Source of the DNA: Deltaproteobacteria bacterium
GTDB lineage: Bacteria; Desulfobacterota; GWC2-55-46
Assembly: GCA_016177845.1 (NCBI GenBank)
Contig: JACOUO010000011.1
Coordinates: 1-64,000, forward strand
Direction: 5' to 3'
DNA: 64,000 nt
Shown: positions 56,699 to 64,000 of the stretch, one piece after another
How the letters are laid out: the number at the start of each line of letters is the position of its first letter
How positions within the stretch are numbered: the stretch's first letter is position 1
The notes under the pieces: generated by a model
Seen by the model: only the letters and a program-made list of their open reading frames with translations
The model's database searches: none
What the model was told of the DNA's origin: nothing
Translations under genes and position numbers: made by a program

Positions 56699-58408
56699 AT
56701 GAAGAAAAGCCTCATCAATCTTTCATACCTGCTTTTAATCCCGCTTGGGCTTATTATCTATGCAAAGGTATTAAACGGGCCTTTTGTCTTTGACGACCAT
56801 GCCTATATTGCCCTCAATCCCTGGGTAAAGTCATTAAGCAATTTCATCGATGTAAAAGGTATGCGGTATGCAGGGGATTTAAGTTTTGCGCTTACCTACA
56901 AATTTTGGGCGCTCGACCCTTTCGGCTATCACCTCATAAATGTATTAATCCACATTGTTAATTCCATAATTGTATTTTTCCTGTGCGGGCTTATATTGAA
57001 AACTCCGCTTTTAAAGGCGAAGTTATCAGATGAGCGCAAGGTCCTCTGGTTTTCCTTCTGTGTCTCTTTGATTTTTCTCTGCCATCCCATACAGACTCAG
57101 GCAGTAGCCTACATAAGCCAGAGATATACCTCGTTGGCGACTCTTTTCTATTTGGCGTCCTGTTCTTCATACCTGAAGGCACGGCTTTTGAGGTCTGAGG
57201 ACAAGAGGCATCTTCATTGGTATGTTACCGCTTTTATCTCCGCTATATTTGCAATGAAGACAAAGGAGATAAGTTTCACCCTGCCTTTTGTGGTCATGAT
57301 TCTGGAGTTCAGCCTTTTTTCCTCTGATATCAGCTTTGGAAAACGGATTAAGTTTCTCGCGCCTATTCTGCTTACGGCAATTATCATCCCCTTGAGTCTT
57401 ATATTGCCTGATGTGGGCATAACAGAGGGCGGCAACAGGGCTGAAGAGCTTTTCAGGCTTCGTAAGTTAAATGAGGCCGCTTCGATTTCACGCTATCAAT
57501 ATCTTCTCACTGAAACGACTGTCATAATTACTTATCTTCGTCTCATGTTCCTGCCTGTGGGCCAGCATTTCAATTACTATTACCCTCTCGCAGAGTCGAT
57601 ATTTGAACCTGTAGTTTTACTATCATTCATCGTCCTGTCTCTTTTTTTTATCTCGGGCATCTATCTGCTCTTTCGTTCTGAAAAAGGCTGGGGCAGGATT
57701 GCGGGCCTCGGCATGGTGTGGTTTTTCATAACCCTTTCAGTAGAATCTTCCGTAATCCCTATAAGGGATGTGATAAATGAGCACAGGATGTATCTGCCTG
57801 CTTTCGGCCTCATTATCGCTTTCTTCTCAGGGGTATTTTACCTGTTGGAATCCGCAATAAAACGGGGGAGCAGATTGGATGCTGAAAAGGCAGTTGCGAT
57901 CATGCTTATCATTATTGCGGTGCCTCTTTCATCAGCCTCGTACATGAGGAATACTGTTTGGGGCAATAAGTTCCTTTTATACGCCGATGAGGTTAAAAAA
58001 AATCCCTTATCGGTCAGCCCTCATATGAACATCGGCATAATTTATTATGAGCGCGGGCAATATAACGAAGCCATCGGCCACTTCAAAGAGGCTGAGAGGA
58101 TAAACCCTGCTTCTGTCTATGTGCACAGGACGCTTGGGAAATTTTATTTTCATATCGGCGATATGGATAAGGCTATGGAAGAATACAGAAAGATAATCAC
58201 TCTGGATCCTGACAGGGAGGAATATATCGAAGCGCGGTACAACCTTGGCGTGCTTTACATGAAAAAAGGATTTTTTAATATGGCCGAGGAAGAATTCAGA
58301 AAGGTGCTTGAAAAAAATAATAATGACAAGCACGCAATAAAAGCGCTGGAGATGATATCAAAACAAAAAGCCAACAAAGCGCCATTCGCTGTCAAAGAGA
58401 GCAAATGA
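56699..58408 (+). CDS. TMTC-like (DUF1736) membrane glycosyltransferase with TPR repeats
   Basis: 569 residues. About ten membrane helices (1-425) are followed by TPR units (about 440-560: AHYNEGIIYYERGQYNEAI-like, IGDMDKAMEEYRKIITLDP, FNMAEEEFRKVLEKN). The first loop has FDDHAYIALNPWV with the acidic pair of GT-C enzymes. LCHPIQTQAVAYISQRYTSLATLFYLAS is the TMTC family signature. Eukaryotic TMTC proteins are O-mannosyltransferases; bacterial members are mostly uncharacterised. Its position right after pilA suggests pilin glycosylation; this is inference. Confidence 0.82.
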   Translation: MKKSLINLSYLLLIPLGLIIYAKVLNGPFVFDDHAYIALNPWVKSLSNFIDVKGMRYAGDLSFALTYKFWALDPFGYHLINVLIHIVNSIIVFFLCGLILKTPLLKAKLSDERKVLWFSFCVSLIFLCHPIQTQAVAYISQRYTSLATLFYLASCSSYLKARLLRSEDKRHLHWYVTAFISAIFAMKTKEISFTLPFVVMILEFSLFSSDISFGKRIKFLAPILLTAIIIPLSLILPDVGITEGGNRAEELFRLRKLNEAASISRYQYLLTETTVIITYLRLMFLPVGQHFNYYYPLAESIFEPVVLLSFIVLSLFFISGIYLLFRSEKGWGRIAGLGMVWFFITLSVESSVIPIRDVINEHRMYLPAFGLIIAFFSGVFYLLESAIKRGSRLDAEKAVAIMLIIIAVPLSSASYMRNTVWGNKFLLYADEVKKNPLSVSPHMNIGIIYYERGQYNEAIGHFKEAERINPASVYVHRTLGKFYFHIGDMDKAMEEYRKIITLDPDREEYIEARYNLGVLYMKKGFFNMAEEEFRKVLEKNNNDKHAIKALEMISKQKANKAPFAVKESK

Positions 58409-60078
58409 AAGGCTCTATGAACAGGAACCTTAATATAATTTGGATACTTGTCGTAGCCTTTACCGCTATCCTCGGGCTTGAGCTGATTGACAACAGGGTC
58501 TCAAGCATCAGGGGAGGGGACGCGATAAATTATATCCTTCTGGCGAAATCCATTGCTACGGGGCATGGCTTCGCTGATATCAATATACCGGGTTTTCCTC
58601 CTCACACCCAGTACCCTCCGATACTGCCGCTCATCCTAAGCCCTGTCTATTATCTGTACGGGTTTAATTTTGTTCTGATGAGGCTTGTAGTCGTGCTTTT
58701 CGCGATAGGCTCTGTCTGTCTGGTCAAACGCATATTCGAAAAGGAGTCTGACAAAGGCATCGGGATTTTTCTTTCGCTGATAACAGGGACGAACTTCTAC
58801 TTCCTGTTCTTCGCCAAGGAACTGATGACCGAAATCCCTTACATGTTCCTTTCGCTGCTCGCTATCTTCTGTCTTGACAGGTATTCATCGGAAAAAGCAG
58901 GCGGCAGATATCTGGTATTCGGCAGCATACTCCTGTCAATCGCTTACCTTACAAGGATGATAGGCATTACGCTTTACGCGGCTGCGGCAATTTACATTAT
59001 AATAGATACATTCAGAACAAGAGGAGACGGAAATAAGAAAAAGGGACTTTTCTTTTTATTGGCCGTTGGCGGTCTGCCGTTCCTGATATGGATGATAAGG
59101 GGAAGCTTATATTCCCATGATGTCTCTACTTATGAATCCATCTTCATGCAGGCTGATTATTACGCGAATGATAGCGGTTCAGCCGGGCTTGGCTCACTCT
59201 TTGGCAGGGCATATGAGAATATCGGATACTACATCGATACTCTACCAAAGGGACTCATCAGCTTTATAGATATAAAACATTATCTCAATGCGCTCCCTCT
59301 TAAGATATTCTATCTGCTTGTTCTGTTCATTATGCTCTTAGGTTTCGCTATCGAGCTTTACAGGAAAAGAGGGATAAAGGATTTCTATATCCTATTTTAT
59401 TTCATACTGCTTGCCGTATGGCCTGTGTACGGCTCAGGCGACGCAAGGAGGTATATCGTTCCAATACTTCCTTTCCTGTATTTTTATTTTTTCAGAGGGT
59501 TTTGTGCGTTAGGAAGTCTAAAAAATGTCTTCAGAGAAAGCAGCAGGCTCACTCTTAACAAAGCAGCGGTTTTTCCTGTCATTTTATTCTTATCTTTCAA
59601 TATTGCCGAAATATACAGGATGGTCTATCCGCCCGATGCCTTAAAAAGGATAAACTCAGCAGTAAAATATCTCGCAATATATTCAGGAGAGAGGGTTGAT
59701 AACATTGAGCTTGATACTGTCTCTGAACATTTCAAAATGAATTCACCATGCTACAGTAAATACCTTGAGACAGCTTTTGGGGCTAAATCCATCTTAGGCG
59801 CTCAGGATGTTGTCATGACAAGAAAGCCTGAGGTGGTCTACCTTATTACAGGCGGGTATTCCGTTAGATTTCCATATACGAAAGATGACGGCAGGATGAA
59901 GGAGTTTATCAAGGGCAGGGATGTTGACTTCGTGCTTGTTGACCAATGCTATCCTGAGGCGACCGCTTATCTGGTCCCTTTTATCTCATCAAATCCGGGT
60001 ATGTTCGACACTGTCTTTGATGATGCAAAAGGGACCGTTCTTTTAAAGGTGAAAAAAGCTTCGGTTAAGCCGGAGTAA
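58405..60078 (+). CDS. GT-C type membrane glycosyltransferase (PMT/ArnT-like)
   Basis: 557 residues. The ATG overlaps the previous stop (ATGA), so translation is coupled. About eleven membrane helices are visible. The first loop SSIRGGDAINYILLAKSIATGHGF ... PPHTQYPPILPLIL is the usual ArnT/PMT pattern, with an acidic residue and a lipid-sugar binding segment; KELMTEIPYMFLSLLAIFCLDRY follows. A soluble C-terminal part (about 430-557) ends the protein. It would move a sugar from a polyprenyl carrier to protein or glycan in the periplasm. The acceptor is unknown; pilin is a candidate. Its 3' end overlaps the converging radical SAM gene by 14 bases. Confidence 0.82.
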   Translation: MKGSMNRNLNIIWILVVAFTAILGLELIDNRVSSIRGGDAINYILLAKSIATGHGFADINIPGFPPHTQYPPILPLILSPVYYLYGFNFVLMRLVVVLFAIGSVCLVKRIFEKESDKGIGIFLSLITGTNFYFLFFAKELMTEIPYMFLSLLAIFCLDRYSSEKAGGRYLVFGSILLSIAYLTRMIGITLYAAAAIYIIIDTFRTRGDGNKKKGLFFLLAVGGLPFLIWMIRGSLYSHDVSTYESIFMQADYYANDSGSAGLGSLFGRAYENIGYYIDTLPKGLISFIDIKHYLNALPLKIFYLLVLFIMLLGFAIELYRKRGIKDFYILFYFILLAVWPVYGSGDARRYIVPILPFLYFYFFRGFCALGSLKNVFRESSRLTLNKAAVFPVILFLSFNIAEIYRMVYPPDALKRINSAVKYLAIYSGERVDNIELDTVSEHFKMNSPCYSKYLETAFGAKSILGAQDVVMTRKPEVVYLITGGYSVRFPYTKDDGRMKEFIKGRDVDFVLVDQCYPEATAYLVPFISSNPGMFDTVFDDAKGTVLLKVKKASVKPE

Positions 60079-60934
60079 CTTCTTTTATATCCACCGAAGT
60101 ATGCCCGTACTGCTGGAAGCGGTTTGTCTTTACCTTTACATCGCATGGGTTGCAGTGGCCGAATACTTCGCAGACCCTGTAGATATCCTCAAGTTCAAAA
60201 TTCGGGTCGATAAGATTGCCTACAGGCGTCCTGCCTTCGTATAGGTCGCTGTGGCATCTGTAAATGCTGCCGTCACTGCCTGCGATAAGCTCGGTGGTTT
60301 TGCAAAGCACTTTTTTCTCGAACTTCCTGTCGCATGAGCCTTCGTATTTGAAAGTGCCGTAAAGTTTGCCATCGTATTCACCGAGGAATTCCTTGAACCT
60401 GAAATCAATCCCGCGGCCCTGGCAGTATTCCTGCGCCTTGCGGATGACATCTTCCTGAGACGGGTGGAGCACTCCCCAAATACCTATGCTGAAGCCGGCG
60501 TCCTGCATCCTTAAGACCTTCTCGACCAAAGGCAGCAGTTCCATCTGTTCAGGATGGTAGCTGACCCTGATGGAAGCGTAAGGGGCATTTCTTTTTATCC
60601 TGTTCGGGTCGACCTTGGCTATGAACTCGTTTATGTCGAACTGAAGGTTCGTCAGTATGTCTATATTAAGCTCAGGCTTAATGTTATTTAGGATATATAT
60701 GAAGTCCTTATGCAGGCTCGGCTCGCCGCCCTGAAGCGTTATGGGAAGGTCGTATCTCGATTTTATCCTGTTGATGCCTTGCACCCATTCTTCGCCTGAA
60801 AGCCGTTTATTCACAAACCCGTCTTTGCCGAAGTGGTTGATGCAGTAGCTGCACTTCAGGTTGCAGGCAAGCGTGAGGAATGTAGCGATGTAGTTATAAT
60901 GTTCGGGAATTATAATGGGTTTAAGCTCTTTCAT
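60065..60934 (-). CDS. Radical SAM protein with extra cysteine region
   Basis: 289 residues. The cluster motif near residue 24 is CNLKCSYC (CX3CX2C). TLQGGEPSLHKDF carries the GGEP SAM contact, and VSYHPEQMELLPL follows. The C-terminal third has several Cys (SCDRKFEKKVLCKTT; IYRCHSDL; FGHCNPCDV), which may hold an auxiliary cluster as in SPASM proteins. CGGAGAAAT precedes the ATG. It lies 1 base after the GT9 gene in the minus-strand glycan operon. The substrate is unknown; sugar or lipid modification fits the setting. Confidence 0.86.
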   Translation of the reverse strand: MKELKPIIIPEHYNYIATFLTLACNLKCSYCINHFGKDGFVNKRLSGEEWVQGINRIKSRYDLPITLQGGEPSLHKDFIYILNNIKPELNIDILTNLQFDINEFIAKVDPNRIKRNAPYASIRVSYHPEQMELLPLVEKVLRMQDAGFSIGIWGVLHPSQEDVIRKAQEYCQGRGIDFRFKEFLGEYDGKLYGTFKYEGSCDRKFEKKVLCKTTELIAGSDGSIYRCHSDLYEGRTPVGNLIDPNFELEDIYRVCEVFGHCNPCDVKVKTNRFQQYGHTSVDIKEVTPA

Positions 60935-60935
60935 C

Positions 60936-61868
60936 TTATTTCTCCGAAATCAGTTTTTCGATATTTTCAAGGACCGTTGCAGGCTCTATCTCATAAAGGC
61001 ATGTCCTGTCCTTAATGCAGACCGTGTTCATGCAGGGCAGGCAGTCGAATTCCTTTTCAGGCAGAAGCTTAACGCCGTGCTTTACATATACTTCGTTGGC
61101 AAGGGTGGGGCCGAAGATGGCGACTATCTTTTTATCAAGGGCGTGTGCGATATGGAGACCAAGGCTGTCATTTGTGACAATAAGCCTGCAGGAGTTTATC
61201 CATTCAATATATTCCTCAATGGATTTCAGGCCCTGCTGCCATGAGATGGTATATTTATCACCGATCAGTTTTTCAAGCTCTTTCCAGTATTCAAGCGGCC
61301 ATGCCTTTATAGGCCATTTGTCGCCGACATTGAAGTTGAAACCGATGTCGTACACTTCCTCTGAGGTCGGTTTATAACCGATTGTGGGTATCTCACCCTG
61401 CCATTGGCTTCCGACCATCTCAAAGAGAAAATCTTCCCAGTACTTTTTATTTGAGAGCTTATCTTTCTGGTTGTTGCAAAGCTCAAGAACGGTCTGTGTG
61501 CCGTCATATGCGTTTGCCGTGCCTGTCTCAGGGTCGAACCTGAACCCGAAGCGCCTCCAGGCGGTAAGCGAGTCTGAGAACGCGCAAATGCCCGCCACCT
61601 TCTCAAGGTTGACGATGGTATCGAACCTCTCTGCCTTAAGCTGCAATACTGTGGTAAGGTCGTACGGCATTATCCTGTGGATGTAAGGGTTGCCTTTAAG
61701 AAGAGCTATTGCCTTTTCATCTACGAGCCATGTTACATGGGCGTCTTTAAACAGGTGAAGGAGAACAGTGCTTCTTAATACATCGCCAAGGCTTGTCTTT
61801 CTGCTTATCTCGCCAACAAGGGTTTCTGAATAGCCAAGTTTTATAATAAGTATTTTTTCTTTCTGCAT
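60936..61868 (-). CDS. Glycosyltransferase family 9 (heptosyltransferase-like)
   Basis: 310 residues. The GT9 fold starts with ILIIKLGYSETLVGEISRKTSLGDVLRSTVLLHLFKDA, followed by VTWLVDEKAIALLKGNPYI. The donor-binding end has NDSLGLHIAHALDKKIVAIFGPT, the family signature (D-S-G-x-H). A Cys-rich segment FDCLPCMNTVCIKDRTC near the C-terminus is common in one GT9 subgroup. GT9 enzymes add heptose to lipopolysaccharide core. The ATG overlaps the stop of the next upstream gene by one base (TGATG). Confidence 0.93.
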   Translation of the reverse strand: MQKEKILIIKLGYSETLVGEISRKTSLGDVLRSTVLLHLFKDAHVTWLVDEKAIALLKGNPYIHRIMPYDLTTVLQLKAERFDTIVNLEKVAGICAFSDSLTAWRRFGFRFDPETGTANAYDGTQTVLELCNNQKDKLSNKKYWEDFLFEMVGSQWQGEIPTIGYKPTSEEVYDIGFNFNVGDKWPIKAWPLEYWKELEKLIGDKYTISWQQGLKSIEEYIEWINSCRLIVTNDSLGLHIAHALDKKIVAIFGPTLANEVYVKHGVKLLPEKEFDCLPCMNTVCIKDRTCLYEIEPATVLENIEKLISEK

Positions 61869-62356
61869 CAGCTTTCCCTCACAATCCGAACTGCTTCATT
61901 ATATATTTCAACAGGGCGGTAGCCCATGTTCTCAAGGCGGCGCTTTCTTAGAAAATACTCGGTAAACGAATAAGCCCTTACGAAGAAAATGCCTTTCATC
62001 TGTAGAAATACCATGTCAAGGGCCACATGGAATATCAGCCCGAGGCAAAGCGCGGTAAGTAAAGACGACCCTATAGCGTATGAAAAGATGTAAAGAGGCA
62101 CTATAAATTCTATCGTGTGGAATATCTCGATATTTAAAAACTCCGGTGAATACCATACGCGCTCAAGCGCCTTATGGTACGCGAACATGCCTTTGATACT
62201 CAGGTCGGTAAAGCCGTTATGGTAAATGTAGTCAAGGTAATGGTCGATATCAATGGCAAATGAGGCGCCCCAGAAGAACAGGCTCTCAACACCCATTATA
62301 GGGTACATGGCTATTGATGCCGCAGTGCCTAATATAAGGTGGTCTTTGGGCGTCAT
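61868..62356 (-). CDS. YdjM-like integral membrane metal-dependent hydrolase
   Basis: 162 residues from ATG 62356, placed 3 bases after the stop of the upstream gene. The ORF-track start at 62596 lies inside that gene and is rejected. Several membrane helices (HLILGTAASIAMYPIMG; LFFWGASFAID; LLTALCLGLIFHVALDMVF) and a DIDHYLDYIYH motif match the LexA-binding/YdjM group of predicted membrane-bound metal hydrolases. The substrate is unknown. It lies in the same operon as GT9 and two radical SAM genes. Confidence 0.75.
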   Translation of the reverse strand: MTPKDHLILGTAASIAMYPIMGVESLFFWGASFAIDIDHYLDYIYHNGFTDLSIKGMFAYHKALERVWYSPEFLNIEIFHTIEFIVPLYIFSYAIGSSLLTALCLGLIFHVALDMVFLQMKGIFFVRAYSFTEYFLRKRRLENMGYRPVEIYNEAVRIVRES

Positions 62357-62358
62357 TT

Positions 62359-63843
62359 TCAGATCTTTCTTACCTGAGAAGTGTTCATGACCTCTTCCGA
62401 ATGCTTGAAATGTTCCAGTACAAAGCTTTCGTAGATGCCCCTTATCGTATTTACAACAGAGAACTTCATGGGGTATATCCGCGTCTTTACAAGATAAGCC
62501 TTTGTAAAATAATACATCATAAAATATGTTCTGGTAAAAGGCAGTTTTATAAGCCTGTTTACTACTAAATTCCTGAGCGAAGGCTTCCAAAGGCATAGGG
62601 TCGAGAGCAATGACAGATTCCTCTGCAGGAGCTTTTCCTTATCACTGAAGCATTTAAGGGGCGAGGTCGATTGATAGCTCATGTGGAGGCTGTCGTAATT
62701 CCCGTTGAAGTCCCCCCTCTTTATGGCGTACTTCGCAAGCTCGGTCTCAGGGTAGGGGAAGAAGATAGGAAATTCCCCGAATGTCACCTTGCACCTCAGG
62801 TTGGTATCAAGCGATTCAATATCCTCTTGTATCGAAGTGCCCGGAATCGCGAAGATGGTATTTGAGAATGTGGGTATATTGTGCTTGCTGCAAAGGTCAA
62901 ACGCCTCAACCATCACTTCTTTGCTCATGTTGCGCTTAAGTATTTCGTTCCTTACCTTGTCATTGCCGCTCTCAATGGACATGCTCAGAGAGGCAAGCCC
63001 GGCCTTCTTAAGCTTAAGCAGTATCGGCTCAGTAAGTAAATTGGCCCGCATCAGGCAGTGAAACGGCACTCCTATCTCTTTGGGATATCTTACCGAGAAC
63101 TCCTCGAGCCACTCGTCATCCTTCATAACGAATATATCGTCATAGAATTTTATAAATTGAGTCTCCCAGTTCTTTTTAAGGTGTTTAAGTTCAGCTATGA
63201 CCCTGTCAACGCTCATCCTTGAGACAAGAGAGCCTTTGCCCTTATATAACAAATTGTATTTGTGATTAAAACAGTAAGTGCATTTGTAAGGGCAGCCCCT
63301 GCCGACCATGAAGCTCCTCATGGGGAAACGGCCAAGGCGCGTGGTTGAATAGAAGAGTTCCCTGTCAAGAAAGGGAAGGTCGTCAAGCTCCCTTCTCCTC
63401 TGGCGGATAACCGGCGGTTTGCTTTTATCGAAATTGTTTTTTGTGATTATGTTAGGGATATTGTCGAACGGAAGCTTTTTATCAAAGGCGTCAAGGAGCT
63501 CAGGCCAGGCGTCATCACCTTCACCGACGCAGAGAGCGTCAAAAGAATGCTTTTCAATTATCTCAGGAAAAAATGTCGCGTGCGGCCCGCCTATGACGGA
63601 CAATACATTGCTGTTGATTGATTTTATGAGATCGTTAGCCGCGAGATAGTATTTATGTTCGCCTGTCTTTGCGCTGTAAGCTACGATATCGGGCTTGAAT
63701 TCCTTTACCCTGCCTTCAAGGTTGCCGTCTGCAAGTACGGCGATGCCTGTAGAGTGTCCTTTTTCTTTGGCAAGGGCGGACAGGAGCATAATCCCCATCG
63801 GGTCGATATATTCGATATCTTTGATTACAAACAGAATCTTCAA
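62359..63843 (-). CDS. B12-binding-domain radical SAM protein
   Basis: 494 residues, starting at TTG 63843 (GAAGGTG 6 bases upstream). The N-terminal about 130 residues resemble a cobalamin-binding Rossmann domain (ILFVIKDIEYIDPMGIMLLSALAKEKGH; SVIGGPHATFFPE). The radical SAM domain has GRGCPYKCTYCFN (CX3CX2C, about residue 185). The B12 ligand motif DxHxxG is not visible, so cobalamin may bind base-off or not at all. The rest is helical. Family members methylate or rearrange lipids, sugars and tetrapyrroles. In this glycan operon a lipid or sugar substrate is likely, but it is not known. Confidence 0.87.
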   Translation of the reverse strand: MKILFVIKDIEYIDPMGIMLLSALAKEKGHSTGIAVLADGNLEGRVKEFKPDIVAYSAKTGEHKYYLAANDLIKSINSNVLSVIGGPHATFFPEIIEKHSFDALCVGEGDDAWPELLDAFDKKLPFDNIPNIITKNNFDKSKPPVIRQRRRELDDLPFLDRELFYSTTRLGRFPMRSFMVGRGCPYKCTYCFNHKYNLLYKGKGSLVSRMSVDRVIAELKHLKKNWETQFIKFYDDIFVMKDDEWLEEFSVRYPKEIGVPFHCLMRANLLTEPILLKLKKAGLASLSMSIESGNDKVRNEILKRNMSKEVMVEAFDLCSKHNIPTFSNTIFAIPGTSIQEDIESLDTNLRCKVTFGEFPIFFPYPETELAKYAIKRGDFNGNYDSLHMSYQSTSPLKCFSDKEKLLQRNLSLLSTLCLWKPSLRNLVVNRLIKLPFTRTYFMMYYFTKAYLVKTRIYPMKFSVVNTIRGIYESFVLEHFKHSEEVMNTSQVRKI

Positions 63844-64000
63844 CTAAGCACCTTCAATAATCCGTCTTGCGGGGGAGTTGTACTTTGCCCTCTCCTTTAT
63901 GCGAACCTCCCAGAATAGCGTTCCTATTGCTTTGAATACGCTCACAATGTTTTTCAGAGCGAAAGCCTTTGTCTTTCCCGTCTCCCTCGGCTTTATATCT
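63844..64000 (-). CDS. Partial gene, C-terminal end, possibly a family 2 glycosyltransferase
   Basis: The minus-strand frame is open from the window edge to TAG at 63844-63846, directly before the TTG of the B12/radical SAM gene. The visible 51 residues run from IKPRETGKTKAF to SPARRIIEGA. The PRETGKTKA segment is like the R-x-x-G-x-S/T-K motif near the C-terminus of polyprenyl-phosphate GT2 enzymes. Too little is present to be sure. Confidence 0.45.
   Translation of the reverse strand, partial: DIKPRETGKTKAFALKNIVSVFKAIGTLFWEVRIKERAKYNSPARRIIEGA

Noticed and set aside
61868-62596. 242-residue form of the YdjM-like gene
   Set aside because: The first 80 residues read through the 3' end of the upstream radical SAM gene on the same strand. 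ATG 62356 lies just after that gene's stop and begins the recognised domain.

Overview
The window looks like chromosomal DNA of an anaerobic or microaerophilic Gram-negative bacterium. The best guess is Nitrospirota, class Thermodesulfovibrionia or a neighbour; a deltaproteobacterial-type lineage is the main alternative. Support comes from multiheme c-type cytochromes beside outer-membrane barrels, an Mla lipid system, many lipoproteins, a SAM-I riboswitch over a sulfur operon, and a sigma-54 type IV pilus locus. The taxonomy is inference. I see no rRNA, tRNA, CRISPR array, insertion sequence or phage.

Layout. (1) 1-2304: the 3' part of a multiheme cytochrome built from 249-bp tandem repeats, then an outer-membrane barrel. 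(2) 2521-8012: a membrane FAD/ferredoxin oxidoreductase and a group acting on stalled or terminating ribosomes (arfB, a Uup-type ABC-F protein, prfC). (3) 8130-11764: a CBS-type family II pyrophosphatase, a Tim44-like membrane protein, a dispersed-repeat island, and a cold-shock gene. (4) 11984-14271: an HTH/Zn-ribbon regulator, a barrel protein and two paralogous triheme cytochromes. (5) 14333-26976: a large sulfur assimilation region. (6) 27206-28275: a HAMP membrane protein and a pseudopilin. (7) 28443-34470: six envelope genes (FlgT-like, GNA1162-like, CsgG-like, TPR/SLH lipoprotein, LPP20/FlgP-like, barrel). (8) 34706-39215: an Mla-type phospholipid transport operon and a receiver-kinase hybrid. 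(9) 39276-43812: PNPOx-like protein, AraC regulator and nadB on the minus strand; then a lytic transglycosylase and pgsA. (10) 43908-60078: a heme-c sensor kinase with its receiver, pilB-pilT-pilC-pilS-pilR, a TPR membrane protein, pilA and two GT-C-like membrane proteins. (11) 60065-64000, minus strand: radical SAM and glycan or envelope genes.

The sulfur region reads as a nearly complete path from sulfate to cysteine. It has an SLC13 transporter, ATP sulfurylase, an APS-reductase-type CysH, a small siroheme/ferredoxin sulfite reductase, TusA, a ThiS/MoaD-like sulfur carrier, a MoeB/ThiF activating enzyme, a cysteine synthase and a JAMM peptidase. The carrier ends in GG-KF, so two residues must be clipped before it can be activated, and the JAMM protein is the obvious candidate. 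A threonine-synthase-like PLP enzyme leads the operon under SAM control and a NIL-domain protein overlaps the carrier gene. I infer that the first operon may also feed homocysteine synthesis.

Two other loci deserve attention. The CsgG/FlgT/FlgP-like operon has no flagellar or curli subunit gene beside it, so its cargo is unknown. The Mla operon carries an ATPase whose Walker B, signature and H-loop residues are lost. The pilus locus shows its control logic: PilS/PilR upstream, and a -24/-12 promoter with two inverted repeats containing TGTC in front of pilA.
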